A stretch of 64,000 bases of DNA, from positions 1-64,000 of the forward strand of contig NZ_JAGGKM010000002.1 in NCBI RefSeq assembly GCF_017873715.1, given 5' to 3'. The notes beneath the pieces were generated by a model that was not told the DNA's origin, ran no database searches, and saw nothing but the letters and a program-made list of their open reading frames with translations. Each line of letters begins with the position of its first letter. Position 1 is the stretch's first letter. The DNA is from Cytobacillus luteolus (GTDB lineage Bacteria; Bacillota; Bacilli; Bacillales; Bacillaceae_L). Positions 16,145 through 24,615 of the stretch are shown one piece after another. A program made the translations under genes and the position numbers.

Positions 16145-17281
16145 ATGAAGAAAAAACTTGCGCTATTCCAAAAGAACTGGGGGATTTCCCCCTATATTTG
16201 GAGTGTTTTTAGTATATTGCCATTTTATTTTATTTTCCAATCTTCTTCCACAACTGAAATCGCAATTGGAATCCTGTTGACCATTGTCTTTTTTATTAGC
16301 TATCGTCTAGCTTTTATCTCGAAAAAGTGGCCGGTCTATCTATGGACGTGTATTCTGATTGCAATATCGTTTACTATGACATTACTTTTTCAGTTTGTAT
16401 ACTTTGCTTTTTATATCGCTTATTATAATGGAAATATAAAAAATCGAATTGCTTTTATGACCTTATATATTATTCATCTTGTCAGTACAACCATTTCCAT
16501 TAATTATAATTTTGTCATGCAGGATGAGATGTTCCTTAGACAAATTCCGTTTATTATTATCATGTGGATTGCTGTAATCCTTCTTCCATTTACAATACAC
16601 AATCGAAAAAAACAAGATCTACTTGAAGAGAAACTAGAGGATGCGAACAAAAGAATTGCTGAGTTGGTAAAGCAAGAGGAGCGGCAAAGAATTGCAAGAG
16701 ATCTACACGATACACTGGGACAAAAGCTTTCTCTTATCGGCTTAAAAAGTGACTTGGCACGTAAATTAATAAGTAAGGACCCAGAACAGGCTCGAAATGA
16801 GCTTAAGGATGTCCAACAAACAGCGAGAACCGCGCTAAATGAAGTTAGAAAAATGGTTTCTCAAATGCGTGGCATACGTTTAAAGGAAGAACTTATCCGC
16901 GTGAGGCAGTTATTAAAGGCTGCTGAAATTGAACTTGTTTGTGATGATGATGTCAGCCTTGCGAATGTATCGTTGTTTATCGAAAATATCTTAAGTATGT
17001 GTATGAAGGAAGCTGTAACCAATGTGGTTAGGCATAGCAAGGCCACAGTTTGTCGTATTTCAATCAATCAAACTTGGGATGAAGTATCTGTCACCATTCA
17101 GGATAACGGAATCGGGATTGTAAAAGAGACAGACATTGGAAAAGGTAGTGGACTTCAAGGAATAGAAGAACGCCTTGAGTTTGTAAATGGGATTTTGGAG
17201 ATTATATCAGACCAGGGAACGACGGTAATTATGAAAATACCAAATGTAGTAAAGCAGCCGGATAGGAGGGACCAGATATGA
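16145..17281 (+). CDS. desK: Thermosensor histidine kinase DesK
   Basis: Membrane-thickness sensing kinase, 378 residues. Its sequence follows B. subtilis DesK closely, including the N-terminal NWGISPYIW segment of the first membrane helix that senses hydration and thickness. About five hydrophobic segments fill residues 13-152. A coiled-coil linker (EEKLEDANKRIAELVKQEER) leads to phospho-acceptor His188 (RQRIARDLHDTLGQK), the same number as in B. subtilis. The ATPase domain has NILSMCMKEAVTNVVRHS and DNGIGIVKE. It phosphorylates or dephosphorylates DesR. It overlaps desR by 4 bp (ATGA). Confidence 0.93.
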   Translation: MKKKLALFQKNWGISPYIWSVFSILPFYFIFQSSSTTEIAIGILLTIVFFISYRLAFISKKWPVYLWTCILIAISFTMTLLFQFVYFAFYIAYYNGNIKNRIAFMTLYIIHLVSTTISINYNFVMQDEMFLRQIPFIIIMWIAVILLPFTIHNRKKQDLLEEKLEDANKRIAELVKQEERQRIARDLHDTLGQKLSLIGLKSDLARKLISKDPEQARNELKDVQQTARTALNEVRKMVSQMRGIRLKEELIRVRQLLKAAEIELVCDDDVSLANVSLFIENILSMCMKEAVTNVVRHSKATVCRISINQTWDEVSVTIQDNGIGIVKETDIGKGSGLQGIEERLEFVNGILEIISDQGTTVIMKIPNVVKQPDRRDQI

Positions 17282-17877
17282 TAAGGATTGTCATAGCTGA
17301 AGATCAGCGAATGATGTTAGGAGCATTAGGATCATTACTTAACTTAGAAGATGATATGGAAGTCATCGGAAAGGCAAGTAATGGTCAAGAGGCAATCGAT
17401 CTCGTTCGTAAACTTCAACCAGATGTATGCATCATGGATATCGAAATGCCTGAAAAATCTGGTCTTGAGGCAGCAGAAGAATTAAAAGGATTTGACTGTA
17501 AACTCATTATCTTAACAACATTTGCTCGTACGGGTTATTTTCAACGTGCCTTAAAAGCAGGAGTAAGTGGTTATCTATTAAAGGATAGTCCGAGTGAGGA
17601 ATTAGCAAGTTCTATTCGCTTTTGTCTTGCTGGAAAGAGAATTTATGCCCCAGAACTGATGGATGACGTCTATAGTGAGGAGAACCCACTTACAGAGCGT
17701 GAGAAGGAAGTTCTTGAGTTAGTTGCTGATGGTAAAAATACTCAGGAAATTGCAGAGGAACTTAGAATTAAAACAGGAACGGTTAGAAACTATATATCTG
17801 CTATTTTAGAAAAACTGGAAGTTAAAAATCGGATTGAAGCCATTACGCAATCCAAGGAAAAAGGCTGGTTTAAATAG
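17278..17877 (+). CDS. desR: Response regulator DesR
   Basis: NarL/FixJ-type response regulator, 199 residues. The receiver domain has the acidic pair Glu8-Asp9, phospho-acceptor Asp54 (VCIMDIEMPEKSG), a Thr at the switch position (ILTTFAR) and Lys in YLLKDSPS. The C-terminal LuxR-type helix-turn-helix spans about residues 135-195 (LTEREKEVLELVADGKNTQEI in the first part). It activates des when membrane fluidity drops. Its start overlaps the desK stop, and a terminator follows. Confidence 0.93.
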   Translation: MIRIVIAEDQRMMLGALGSLLNLEDDMEVIGKASNGQEAIDLVRKLQPDVCIMDIEMPEKSGLEAAEELKGFDCKLIILTTFARTGYFQRALKAGVSGYLLKDSPSEELASSIRFCLAGKRIYAPELMDDVYSEENPLTEREKEVLELVADGKNTQEIAEELRIKTGTVRNYISAILEKLEVKNRIEAITQSKEKGWFK

Positions 17878-17887
17878 GGTGTGGTCT

Positions 17888-17922
17888 AAAAAGTTATGTA
17901 GTAAAGCATAACTTTTTTTATT
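17888..17922 (+). terminator. Terminator of the des operon
   Basis: AAAAAGTTATG (17888-17898) pairs with CATAACTTTTT, followed by a T-rich tail. It lies 11 bp after desR. Confidence 0.75.
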
Positions 17923-17998
17923 TTTCTAAGATAATAGGATATGATAGATTCACAGATTAATCTAGCATACTTGTTTTTAAAGTAAGGAGAAGAGTAAC

Positions 17999-18754
17999 AT
18001 GAAAATGGTATCATGGAATGTAAACGGGATTAGAGCGTGTGTAGGGAAAGGGTTTTTAGATTACTTTCACTCAGTTGATGCAGATATTTTCTGTTTACAG
18101 GAAACAAAACTACAAGAAGGACAAATCAACCTTGATTTAGAAGGTTATCATCAGTATTGGAACTATGCGGAAAAGAAAGGCTATTCTGGTACGGCTATTT
18201 TTACAAAAGAAAAACCTATATCATGTTCATATGGTGTTGGTACAAATGATTCCGAATCTGAAGGAAGAATTATCACATTAGAATTTAAAGACTTTTATTT
18301 AGTGAATGTCTATACACCAAACTCTCAACGGGACTTAGCAAGGCTTTCAGTAAGATTAGAGTGGGAAGTAAATCTACGAAACTATTTAATTGATTTAAAT
18401 AATGAAAAGCCCGTTATTTTATGTGGTGATTTAAATGTTGCTCACCAGGAAATTGATTTAAAAAATCCAAAGCCGAATACAGGAAACTCAGGTTTTACAG
18501 ATGAAGAACGTGGGGAAATGACCAAATTATTAAGTGCTGGATTTATTGATTCTTTTAGACATCTATATCCTGACCAAATAGATTCCTTTACATGGTGGTC
18601 CTACATGAATAAGGTAAGAGAGCGTAATATCGGTTGGCGAATTGATTATTTTATTATGTCTGAACGACTAGCTTCTTTGTTAAAAGATTCGCAGATTCAT
18701 TCTGAAATCTTGGGAAGTGACCATTGTCCTGTTTGTATTGAGGTAGAGTTATAA
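17999..18754 (+). CDS. exoA: Exodeoxyribonuclease III
   Basis: AP endonuclease/exonuclease of the exonuclease III family, 251 residues, the usual length for Bacillus ExoA. It acts in base excision repair. The catalytic motifs are present: VSWNVNGIRAC, LQETKLQEG with the metal-binding Glu, GDLNVAHQEIDLKNPK with the Asp-x-Asn pair, GWRIDYFIMS and the final SDHCPV with the catalytic His. It appears monocistronic. The RBS AAGGAGAAG lies about 8 nt before the ATG. Confidence 0.92.
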   Translation: MKMVSWNVNGIRACVGKGFLDYFHSVDADIFCLQETKLQEGQINLDLEGYHQYWNYAEKKGYSGTAIFTKEKPISCSYGVGTNDSESEGRIITLEFKDFYLVNVYTPNSQRDLARLSVRLEWEVNLRNYLIDLNNEKPVILCGDLNVAHQEIDLKNPKPNTGNSGFTDEERGEMTKLLSAGFIDSFRHLYPDQIDSFTWWSYMNKVRERNIGWRIDYFIMSERLASLLKDSQIHSEILGSDHCPVCIEVEL

Positions 18755-18821
18755 TTTTTTGTAAATGGATCGGTTGATTTGGGAATACTGTTTGTATGAG
18801 TTGGTATAGGAGGAAAAGTGA

Positions 18822-19394
18822 ATGGTAAAAGCATTTCTAGAAGAGATGGTAATAGCAAAGGCTGATGTAACGGAGCTTGAAAAAGAGTATGCAGAGAAAC
18901 AGGGTATTTCCTTAGAGAATGTAAAGGTTGGAACCATCGAACTTGCATCTCGTTTTTCAGATGCCTATATTGTTAGGAGTCATAAAGAGAATGAAGAAAT
19001 TATTGCTGAAGCTGACGTAGAATTTTTACGTCAACCCTTAAGCTACCTACAAAAACACAAAGATGAATATATCTATATGGAGTCCAAATGGTTTGATGCT
19101 TTAGGGGTAGATGCAGCGTCACTTGAACTAGATGATGTGTTTAAGACCTATGGAGTTATGGTAGGGTTAAAGCAGAAGAAAAATGTTGGACCAGTGATCA
19201 AATCTTTTCTTGAAACGGAGCTCGAAGGTGATTTACTTAAATATGCAGCAATGTTTAATGGTGATGAAGGAATATGGGATATTAATTTCTCACTAAATTA
19301 TGTAAAGGGTTTTTCTGATGAGTTAACCATTGGTGAGGCTTACTTAATGATACATCAACTGCTGTTTAAACTAGTTACTACATTAGAGAAATAA
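18822..19394 (+). CDS. Conserved protein of unknown function
   Basis: I do not recognise a functional family for this 190-residue soluble protein. It is acidic, predicted mainly helical at both ends, with no signal peptide or membrane segment. A distinct central segment (about residues 85-100, YIYMESKWFDALGVDA) is followed by a C-terminal half rich in aromatic residues, with the patterns AAMFNGDEGIWDINFSLN and IGEAYLMIHQLLF. The ATG follows ATAGGAGGAAAAG. It lies 67 bp after exoA and has its own terminator, so it may be cotranscribed with exoA or separate. Confidence 0.7.
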   Translation: MVKAFLEEMVIAKADVTELEKEYAEKQGISLENVKVGTIELASRFSDAYIVRSHKENEEIIAEADVEFLRQPLSYLQKHKDEYIYMESKWFDALGVDAASLELDDVFKTYGVMVGLKQKKNVGPVIKSFLETELEGDLLKYAAMFNGDEGIWDINFSLNYVKGFSDELTIGEAYLMIHQLLFKLVTTLEK

Positions 19395-19402
19395 GGATAA
19401 AT

Positions 19403-19440
19403 GGGTGTAAATCATGTTTATGATTTCACCCTTATTTTTT
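19403..19440 (+). terminator. Rho-independent terminator
   Basis: GGGTGTAAATCAT pairs with ATGATTTCACCC (one mismatch), followed by TTATTTTTTTG, directly after the gene at 18822-19394. Confidence 0.7.
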
Positions 19441-19525
19441 TGAAACTTTTTCTTTAAATGATGTAACAATTTGGTAATATAACCGTCTCATAAGTGTAAA
19501 ACAAAAAATTATGAGGTGAATAGAA

Positions 19526-20374
19526 ATGATGAAATGGTTTAAAATGCTACCAATGTTGATGATTATAGTAATGACACTTGCGGCTTGCGGAATGGGGAAT
19601 GACGACAGTTCTGGAGATGCAGTGGAACAGGCTACACCTGTAAATGGAGCTGGTGAAGAAACAGAAAACAAGCAAGAAGAAACTGAGAAGGAAATGGTGA
19701 GAGAAGAAGGAGCATATGTAGGTCAAGTCGATGCAAACTCAATTCAAGTAAATACAGAATCGCAATCGTTAACTCTACAAACTACGGAGGTTACTGGCGT
19801 TGATTGGAGTTCTATCGTTAAGAATGCACATGTTATCATCGAGTATTATCAAAATGAGAATGATCAATATATGTTAACTAGCATCAATGTGGTTGAAGAG
19901 AAGAAGGAAGAAGAGACTAAAAAGCCCGACAGTAAAGAAAAAGTGATTCGTGTAGAGGCAGCTTATGTAGGGCAAGTGGATGGTAACTCAATCCAAGTGA
20001 ATACAGAGTTTGAATCGTTAACTCTACAAATTTCAGAGACAGTCAATGTTAACTGGAGTAACCTACCTAAAAACCAACATGTTATCATTGAGTATGTTAA
20101 AAATAGCAAAGGTCAACATGTACTACAGCATATAGAAGTAGTAGGTGGGGGAAGCAAAGAAGAAACAAAAGCAGATACAATTCGAGAAGAAGCAGCCTAT
20201 GTAGGTCAAGTAGATGCGAATTCCATTCAAGTAAACACAGAATTCCAACAACTAACACTCCAAATTGGAGAAATCAAAAATGTTGACTGGAGCAGCTTCG
20301 ATAAAAATCAACGTGTTATCGTAGAATACTATAAAAACAAAGACGGTCAATACATTCTAACAAATATTGAATAA
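19526..20374 (+). CDS. Lipoprotein with three tandem repeats
   Basis: A 282-residue probable membrane-anchored lipoprotein: MMKWFKM, a hydrophobic stretch and the lipobox LAACG (lipid-modified Cys21). An acidic, Glu-rich linker (about residues 25-65) leads to three repeats of about 62-65 residues, at about 67-130, 148-212 and 222-282. Each begins with AYVGQVDANSIQVNTE and contains a VDWSS/VNWSN turn and a HVIIEYYKN-type strand. The first two linkers between repeats are Lys/Glu-rich. The repeats look like small beta-rich modules. The function is unknown. A REP-like palindrome starts 11 bp after the stop. Confidence 0.75.
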   Translation: MMKWFKMLPMLMIIVMTLAACGMGNDDSSGDAVEQATPVNGAGEETENKQEETEKEMVREEGAYVGQVDANSIQVNTESQSLTLQTTEVTGVDWSSIVKNAHVIIEYYQNENDQYMLTSINVVEEKKEEETKKPDSKEKVIRVEAAYVGQVDGNSIQVNTEFESLTLQISETVNVNWSNLPKNQHVIIEYVKNSKGQHVLQHIEVVGGGSKEETKADTIREEAAYVGQVDANSIQVNTEFQQLTLQIGEIKNVDWSSFDKNQRVIVEYYKNKDGQYILTNIE

Positions 20375-20385
20375 ATATGTCTTTT

Positions 20386-20437
20386 GGGGCCTGACCCCCG
20401 GGTACTTTAAAGCGTTGACGCACCGGAGGTCAGGCTT
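20386..20437. repeat. REP-like palindromic repeat, copy A
   Basis: GGGGCCTGACCCCCGGG is followed by TACTTTAAAGCG and a degenerate right arm, GGAGGTCAGGCTT. It is preceded by TGTCTTTT, as in copies B and F. It lies just after the lipoprotein stop codon and can form a terminator-like hairpin. Confidence 0.85.
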
Positions 20438-20513
20438 ATTTCTTTTTCGGAATTAAATGGTTGTTACAGAATATATTGTAATGAAAAAATTTCGTATAAA
20501 GAGGTGTTGGTTA

Positions 20514-20816
20514 ATGGCTAAGGTGGTCATAATGTACGAGAAACCAAAAGATGTTGAAGGGTTTGAGAAGCATTATTTTAAAGTTCATGTGCCTCTAGGA
20601 AAAAAGATTCCGAATTTGAAAAAGGATTCCATTCACAGAGTGATCCAAAATGAAAATACAGATCTTAATCTATATTTAATAACAATACTTGAATTTGAGA
20701 ATATGAGTACACTTATTGATTCACTAGCTAGCCCAGAAGCGAAAGCGACAGAAGAAGATGGCAAAGAACTATTCCAATACCTTCACAAGCCACCCATCAT
20801 CACTATAATAGAATAA
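20514..20816 (+). CDS. EthD family protein
   Basis: A 100-residue small alpha/beta-barrel protein of the EthD/stress-responsive type: KVVIMYEKPKDVEGFEKHYF at the N-terminus followed by HVPLGKKIPNL, the usual EthD opening with conserved Tyr and His. Functions in this family vary (accessory roles in oxidation pathways, unclear for most members). I chose the ATG at 20514 because GAGGTG lies 7 nt upstream; an in-frame TTG at 20457 lacks a site. It is flanked on both sides by REP-like copies A and B. Confidence 0.78.
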   Translation: MAKVVIMYEKPKDVEGFEKHYFKVHVPLGKKIPNLKKDSIHRVIQNENTDLNLYLITILEFENMSTLIDSLASPEAKATEEDGKELFQYLHKPPIITIIE

Positions 20817-20824
20817 TGTCTTTT

Positions 20825-20875
20825 GGGGCCTGACCCCCGGTGCTTTAAAGCGATGATGTACCGGGAGTTTTGGCC
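20825..20875. repeat. REP-like palindromic repeat, copy B
   Basis: GGGGCCTGACCCCCGGTGC then TTTAAAGCG and a diverged right arm, ACCGGGAGTTTTGGCC. It starts 9 bp after the EthD gene stop codon and carries the same TGTCTTTT prefix as copy A. Confidence 0.85.
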
Positions 20876-20980
20876 TATTTTTATTAAAATATACTAAATT
20901 GTTTAAAAATTATAAAAACTAACAAGGATATTTCTGGAACACGAAGAATATATTGTTTAAGTATTTCGATTTTTCAGAAT

Positions 20981-20994
20981 CGTAAGCGCTTGCA
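20981..20994. promoter_or_regulatory. cre-like catabolite operator
   Basis: CGTAAGCGCTTGCA matches the CcpA consensus TGWAANCGNTNWCA at 12 of 14 positions and has the palindromic AAGCGCTT centre. It lies 26 bp before the livG start, suggesting carbon catabolite repression of the transporter operon. Confidence 0.45.
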
Positions 20995-21019
20995 GAATTT
21001 CCCGAAAGGAGGAAGAAAT

Positions 21020-21796
21020 TTGGGGATTTTAGAAATCAAGGATATCACGTTACGTTTCGGGGGTGTTACGGCACTAAATCAGGTTACATATGAGGTAAAA
21101 GAAGGTGAGATTTTCTCGTTAATCGGACCAAATGGTGCCGGTAAAACGAGTATGTTGAACTGTATAAGTGGGTTATATCGACCCACGAGTGGTGCCATTT
21201 GCTATAAAGGCGAAGATATCACTCAATTAAAACCACATAAACGAGCCGGCATGGGCATTGCTAGAGCTTTCCAAAACATTGAGCTTTTTCCTCATTTATC
21301 GGTTTTGGACAACTTAATGCTTGGCAGACATGCAAGAATGAAAACGGGTCTACTTTCAGGCGGATTCTACTGGGGGAAGGCTCAAAAAGAGGAAATTGAG
21401 CACAGAGAGAAGGTTGAGGAGGTAATTGACTTTCTTGAAATTGAAGATATCCGAAATACCCCAGTTGGCAGATTGTCTTATGGTTTACAAAAGCGGGTAG
21501 AGGTAGGAAGAGCATTAGCACTTGAGCCAGAGCTATTGTTACTTGATGAGCCGATGGCCGGAATGAACAGTGAAGAGAAAGAAGACATGGCTCGTTATAT
21601 TATTGATATTCATGCTGAAAAACAGACGACCATCATTTTAATCGAGCATGATATGCGAGTCGTAATGGACCTTTCAGATCATATCGCTGTTTTAGACTTC
21701 GGAAAGTTAATAGGCTATGGGACACCAAATGAAATACAAAATAATCAACAAGTTATCAATGCTTACTTAGGTGAGGATGAAGAGCAAGTAGGCTAA
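21020..21796 (+). CDS. livG: Branched-chain amino acid-type ABC transporter ATPase LivG
   Basis: ATP-binding subunit, 258 residues. It has Walker A GPNGAGKTS, the LivG-type insertion around ARAFQNIELFPHLSVLDNL, signature LSYGLQKRVEVGRALA, Walker B LLLLDEPMAGMN and switch His (LIEHDMRVVMDL). I chose the TTG at 21020 because AAAGGAGG lies 7 nt upstream; the in-frame ATG at 20990 overlaps the cre-like site and has no RBS. It is the first gene of a seven-gene importer/ligase operon. The ligases in the operon suggest a carboxylic acid substrate rather than an amino acid. Confidence 0.88.
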   Translation: MGILEIKDITLRFGGVTALNQVTYEVKEGEIFSLIGPNGAGKTSMLNCISGLYRPTSGAICYKGEDITQLKPHKRAGMGIARAFQNIELFPHLSVLDNLMLGRHARMKTGLLSGGFYWGKAQKEEIEHREKVEEVIDFLEIEDIRNTPVGRLSYGLQKRVEVGRALALEPELLLLDEPMAGMNSEEKEDMARYIIDIHAEKQTTIILIEHDMRVVMDLSDHIAVLDFGKLIGYGTPNEIQNNQQVINAYLGEDEEQVG

Positions 21797-21817
21797 CAAT
21801 CGGGGAGGAGGTATTTG

Positions 21818-23728
21818 ATGTCAAACATGACATTTCCTCAAGTATTAAGGGAAAATAGTAGATTAAAGGGTTCGAAGGTAGCTTATCGAGAAAAGGATTA
21901 TGGAATTTGGAATGAAGTTACCTATCATCAATACTACGAACATGTGCAACATTTTAGTTTAGGGCTTGCAAAACTAGGATTAAATCGTGGAGATAAGCTA
22001 GCGATTATCGGTGACAATCGCCCAGAGTGGGTCATCAGTGAGTTAGCCGCTCAAAGCTTAGGTGGAATATCCGTAGGGATTTTCCAGGAATCTCTTCCTA
22101 ATGAAATTGCTTATATTCTTGATAATTGTGATGCTTCAATCGTTGTTGTAGAAGATCAGGAACAAGTCGATAAGCTTTATGAAGTGATGGATCAGATTAA
22201 GAAGGTCAAAACAATCATCTATTATGATCCAAGAGGAATGAGAAATTATAAAGCTGAAAATCTCTTATTCTTTGATGACGTACTAAAAATAGGGAAGGAA
22301 CATAACAAAGAAAACCCTACATTTTTTGAAAAAGAACTTAATAAGGGAACCTATGAGGATTTAGCGATTCTATCTTATACTTCTGGAACGACAGGAAATC
22401 CTAAGGGAACTATGCTAAGTTATCAAAACCTATTTGATATGGCGCATAACCTAACCTCATTTGATCCATTAGATGGTAATGACGAATACCTCTCTTTTTT
22501 ACCGCTAGCATGGATTGGTGAGCAAATGATGACCATTGCCACCGGACTATCAAGTGGGATGACGATTAATTTTCCAGAAGAACCAACGACTGTATTGGAA
22601 AACCTTCGTGAAATCGGGCCACAGGTTATGTTTTCACCTCCACGAATCTATGAAGATATGGTTTCAAAATTTCAAGTGCGAATCCAGGATGCCGGCTGGT
22701 TTAAGCGTAAAGTGTATGAATGGTGCAAGCCGATTGGTGAAAAAGTAGCCAAAGCTAAGTTCAATAAGGAAGAAATTCCACGTGGATTGAGAATGAAGTA
22801 TAAACTAGCAGACTACTTTTTATTTTCTGCGATACGCGACCATCTTGGGTTACTGCGTATTAAACGTGCCTATACAGGAGGAGCGCCACTAGGTCCAGAT
22901 GTATTTACATTTTTTCATAGCATTGGGGTTAATGTAAAAAGTATTTACGGTCAGACTGAGGTATCAGGAATCTCGATTGTTCACCGAGATGGTGATATTA
23001 AGCTTGATAGTGTTGGGACTCCGATACCTGGTACTGAAGTAAAAATTTTGGATAAAGGTGAGGTTCTCATTAAAAGCTCTAGTGTGTGCTTAGGGTATTA
23101 CAAAAATGAGCAGTCAACCAAGGAAACAATTGAGGACGGTTGGCTACACACAGGGGATGCAGGAAGAATGGATGAAGAGGGACATCTGTATATCATCGAT
23201 CGCTTGAAAGACGTAATTCGTCTACATACAGGTGAAATGTTTTCTCCTCAATTTATTGAGAATAAATTAAAGTTCAGTCCTTACATCCAAGAAGCAGTTG
23301 CGACAGGAAGAGATCGTCCTTACGTTGTTGCAATGATTAATATTGATATGGAAAATGTCGGCCGTTGGGCAGAGAAAAAACAAATTGGATATACAACTTA
23401 TACAGATTTATCATCTAAACCTGCTGTTCTTGAACTTATTCAAGAACAGGTCAATGAGGTAAATAGGTCCCTACCTGAAAAAGCCCGCATTAAAAAGTTT
23501 GTTCTGCTTTATAAAGAATTAGACGCAGATGATGAAGAGTTAACTCGTACGAAAAAAGTACGAAGACAGTTTGTGGCTAAAAAGTATGAAAAGCTTATTG
23601 ATGGAATCTATTCAGAAAGTGACCAAATCGATGTGGAAGGGCGAATTAAATATCGTGACGGGAATGAACAACTGATTCAAACAACACTTCGAGTAATCTT
23701 TATGGATGAAGGCGAGGGAGCAGCTTAA
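21818..23728 (+). CDS. Long-chain acyl-CoA synthetase-type AMP-forming ligase
   Basis: ANL-superfamily adenylate-forming enzyme, 636 residues, typical of FadD15/bacterial long-chain acyl-CoA synthetases. Motifs: P-loop SYTSGTTGNPKGTML, the A5 region SIYGQTEVSG, the hinge DGWLHTGDAG, IIDRLKDVIRLHTGE, and a C-terminal lid. It would convert a carboxylic acid, ATP and CoA to acyl-CoA. The ATG at 21818 follows GGGGAGGAGG with 6 nt spacing; a TTG at 21815 would be too close. Within an importer operon, it probably activates the incoming substrate. The acid used is unknown. Confidence 0.85.
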   Translation: MSNMTFPQVLRENSRLKGSKVAYREKDYGIWNEVTYHQYYEHVQHFSLGLAKLGLNRGDKLAIIGDNRPEWVISELAAQSLGGISVGIFQESLPNEIAYILDNCDASIVVVEDQEQVDKLYEVMDQIKKVKTIIYYDPRGMRNYKAENLLFFDDVLKIGKEHNKENPTFFEKELNKGTYEDLAILSYTSGTTGNPKGTMLSYQNLFDMAHNLTSFDPLDGNDEYLSFLPLAWIGEQMMTIATGLSSGMTINFPEEPTTVLENLREIGPQVMFSPPRIYEDMVSKFQVRIQDAGWFKRKVYEWCKPIGEKVAKAKFNKEEIPRGLRMKYKLADYFLFSAIRDHLGLLRIKRAYTGGAPLGPDVFTFFHSIGVNVKSIYGQTEVSGISIVHRDGDIKLDSVGTPIPGTEVKILDKGEVLIKSSSVCLGYYKNEQSTKETIEDGWLHTGDAGRMDEEGHLYIIDRLKDVIRLHTGEMFSPQFIENKLKFSPYIQEAVATGRDRPYVVAMINIDMENVGRWAEKKQIGYTTYTDLSSKPAVLELIQEQVNEVNRSLPEKARIKKFVLLYKELDADDEELTRTKKVRRQFVAKKYEKLIDGIYSESDQIDVEGRIKYRDGNEQLIQTTLRVIFMDEGEGAA

Positions 23729-24612
23729 TGACGTTTTTCTTACAAATGTTAGTAACAGGAATCGTTGTAGGTAGTGTGTACGCACTAGTTGCCCTAGGAT
23801 TTGTATTAATCTATAAATCTAGTGACGCAATTAACTTTGCTCAAGGCGAGTTTTTACTAGTGGGTACGTATGTCTGTTTAACACTCATCACAGCATATAA
23901 TATTCCATTTCTACCTGCTCTTCTAATTGCATTATTATTTAGTGCCATTTTAGGGTTTGTAATAGAGCGGATTGTTCTCAGGCCCTTTATCGGAGAACCC
24001 GTCATATCAATGATTATGGCAACGATTGGACTTTCCAGTGTATTAGCAGGGGTTGTTCATATCATCTGGGGACATGAAACACGTGTTTTCCCTAAAATTT
24101 TTTCCGAACAACCAGTTAAGTTTGGTGAAGTAGTTGTAGCACCCGTTTACCTTTGGTCACTAGGGATTGTCGTAGTCATGCTCTTAATTTTCACTCTCTT
24201 TTTCAAGTATTCCAAGCTTGGAATTGCGATGCGTGCAACGGCAGATGATCAACAGGCTGCCATGTCTATGGGAATCAGCGTAAAGACAATATTCGCCGTA
24301 TCATGGGCTATCGCTGCGATTGTTTCTGCAGTTGGAGGTATTTTACTCGGAAACATCAATGGTGTAAATGCATCGTTATCAGCCATCGGACTTAAGGTTT
24401 TACCTGTTGCAATTCTTGGAGGTCTCGATAGTATTCCAGGTGCGATTGTAGGGGGATTAATTATCGGAATCATAGAAAGTATGACTGGTGGCTATTTAGA
24501 TCCATTAGTTGGTGGTGGGATGAAAGAAGTTATGCCATTTATTCTACTGGTCTTTATTTTAATGTTTAAGCCGTATGGATTGTTCGGTAAAAAAGAAATC
24601 GAGAGGGTGTAA
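23728..24612 (+). CDS. livH: ABC transporter permease LivH
   Basis: Membrane permease, 294 residues with about eight hydrophobic segments, of the LivH type. The N-terminus TGIVVGSVYALVALGFVLIY and ...NFAQGEFLLVGTYV are characteristic, and the cytoplasmic EAA-like loop lies around GIAMRATADDQQAAMSMGIS. It pairs with LivM to form the transmembrane channel. Its ATG overlaps the last base of the ligase stop codon (TAATG), so translation is coupled. Confidence 0.9.
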   Translation: MTFFLQMLVTGIVVGSVYALVALGFVLIYKSSDAINFAQGEFLLVGTYVCLTLITAYNIPFLPALLIALLFSAILGFVIERIVLRPFIGEPVISMIMATIGLSSVLAGVVHIIWGHETRVFPKIFSEQPVKFGEVVVAPVYLWSLGIVVVMLLIFTLFFKYSKLGIAMRATADDQQAAMSMGISVKTIFAVSWAIAAIVSAVGGILLGNINGVNASLSAIGLKVLPVAILGGLDSIPGAIVGGLIIGIIESMTGGYLDPLVGGGMKEVMPFILLVFILMFKPYGLFGKKEIERV

Positions 24613-24615
24613 ACT

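Noticed and set aside
22800-22960. A possible new domain break in the long-chain acyl-CoA synthetase
   Set aside because: The insertion of about 60 residues between the adenylation motifs (KYKLADYFLFSAIRDHLG) is normal for this branch of long-chain acyl-CoA synthetases.
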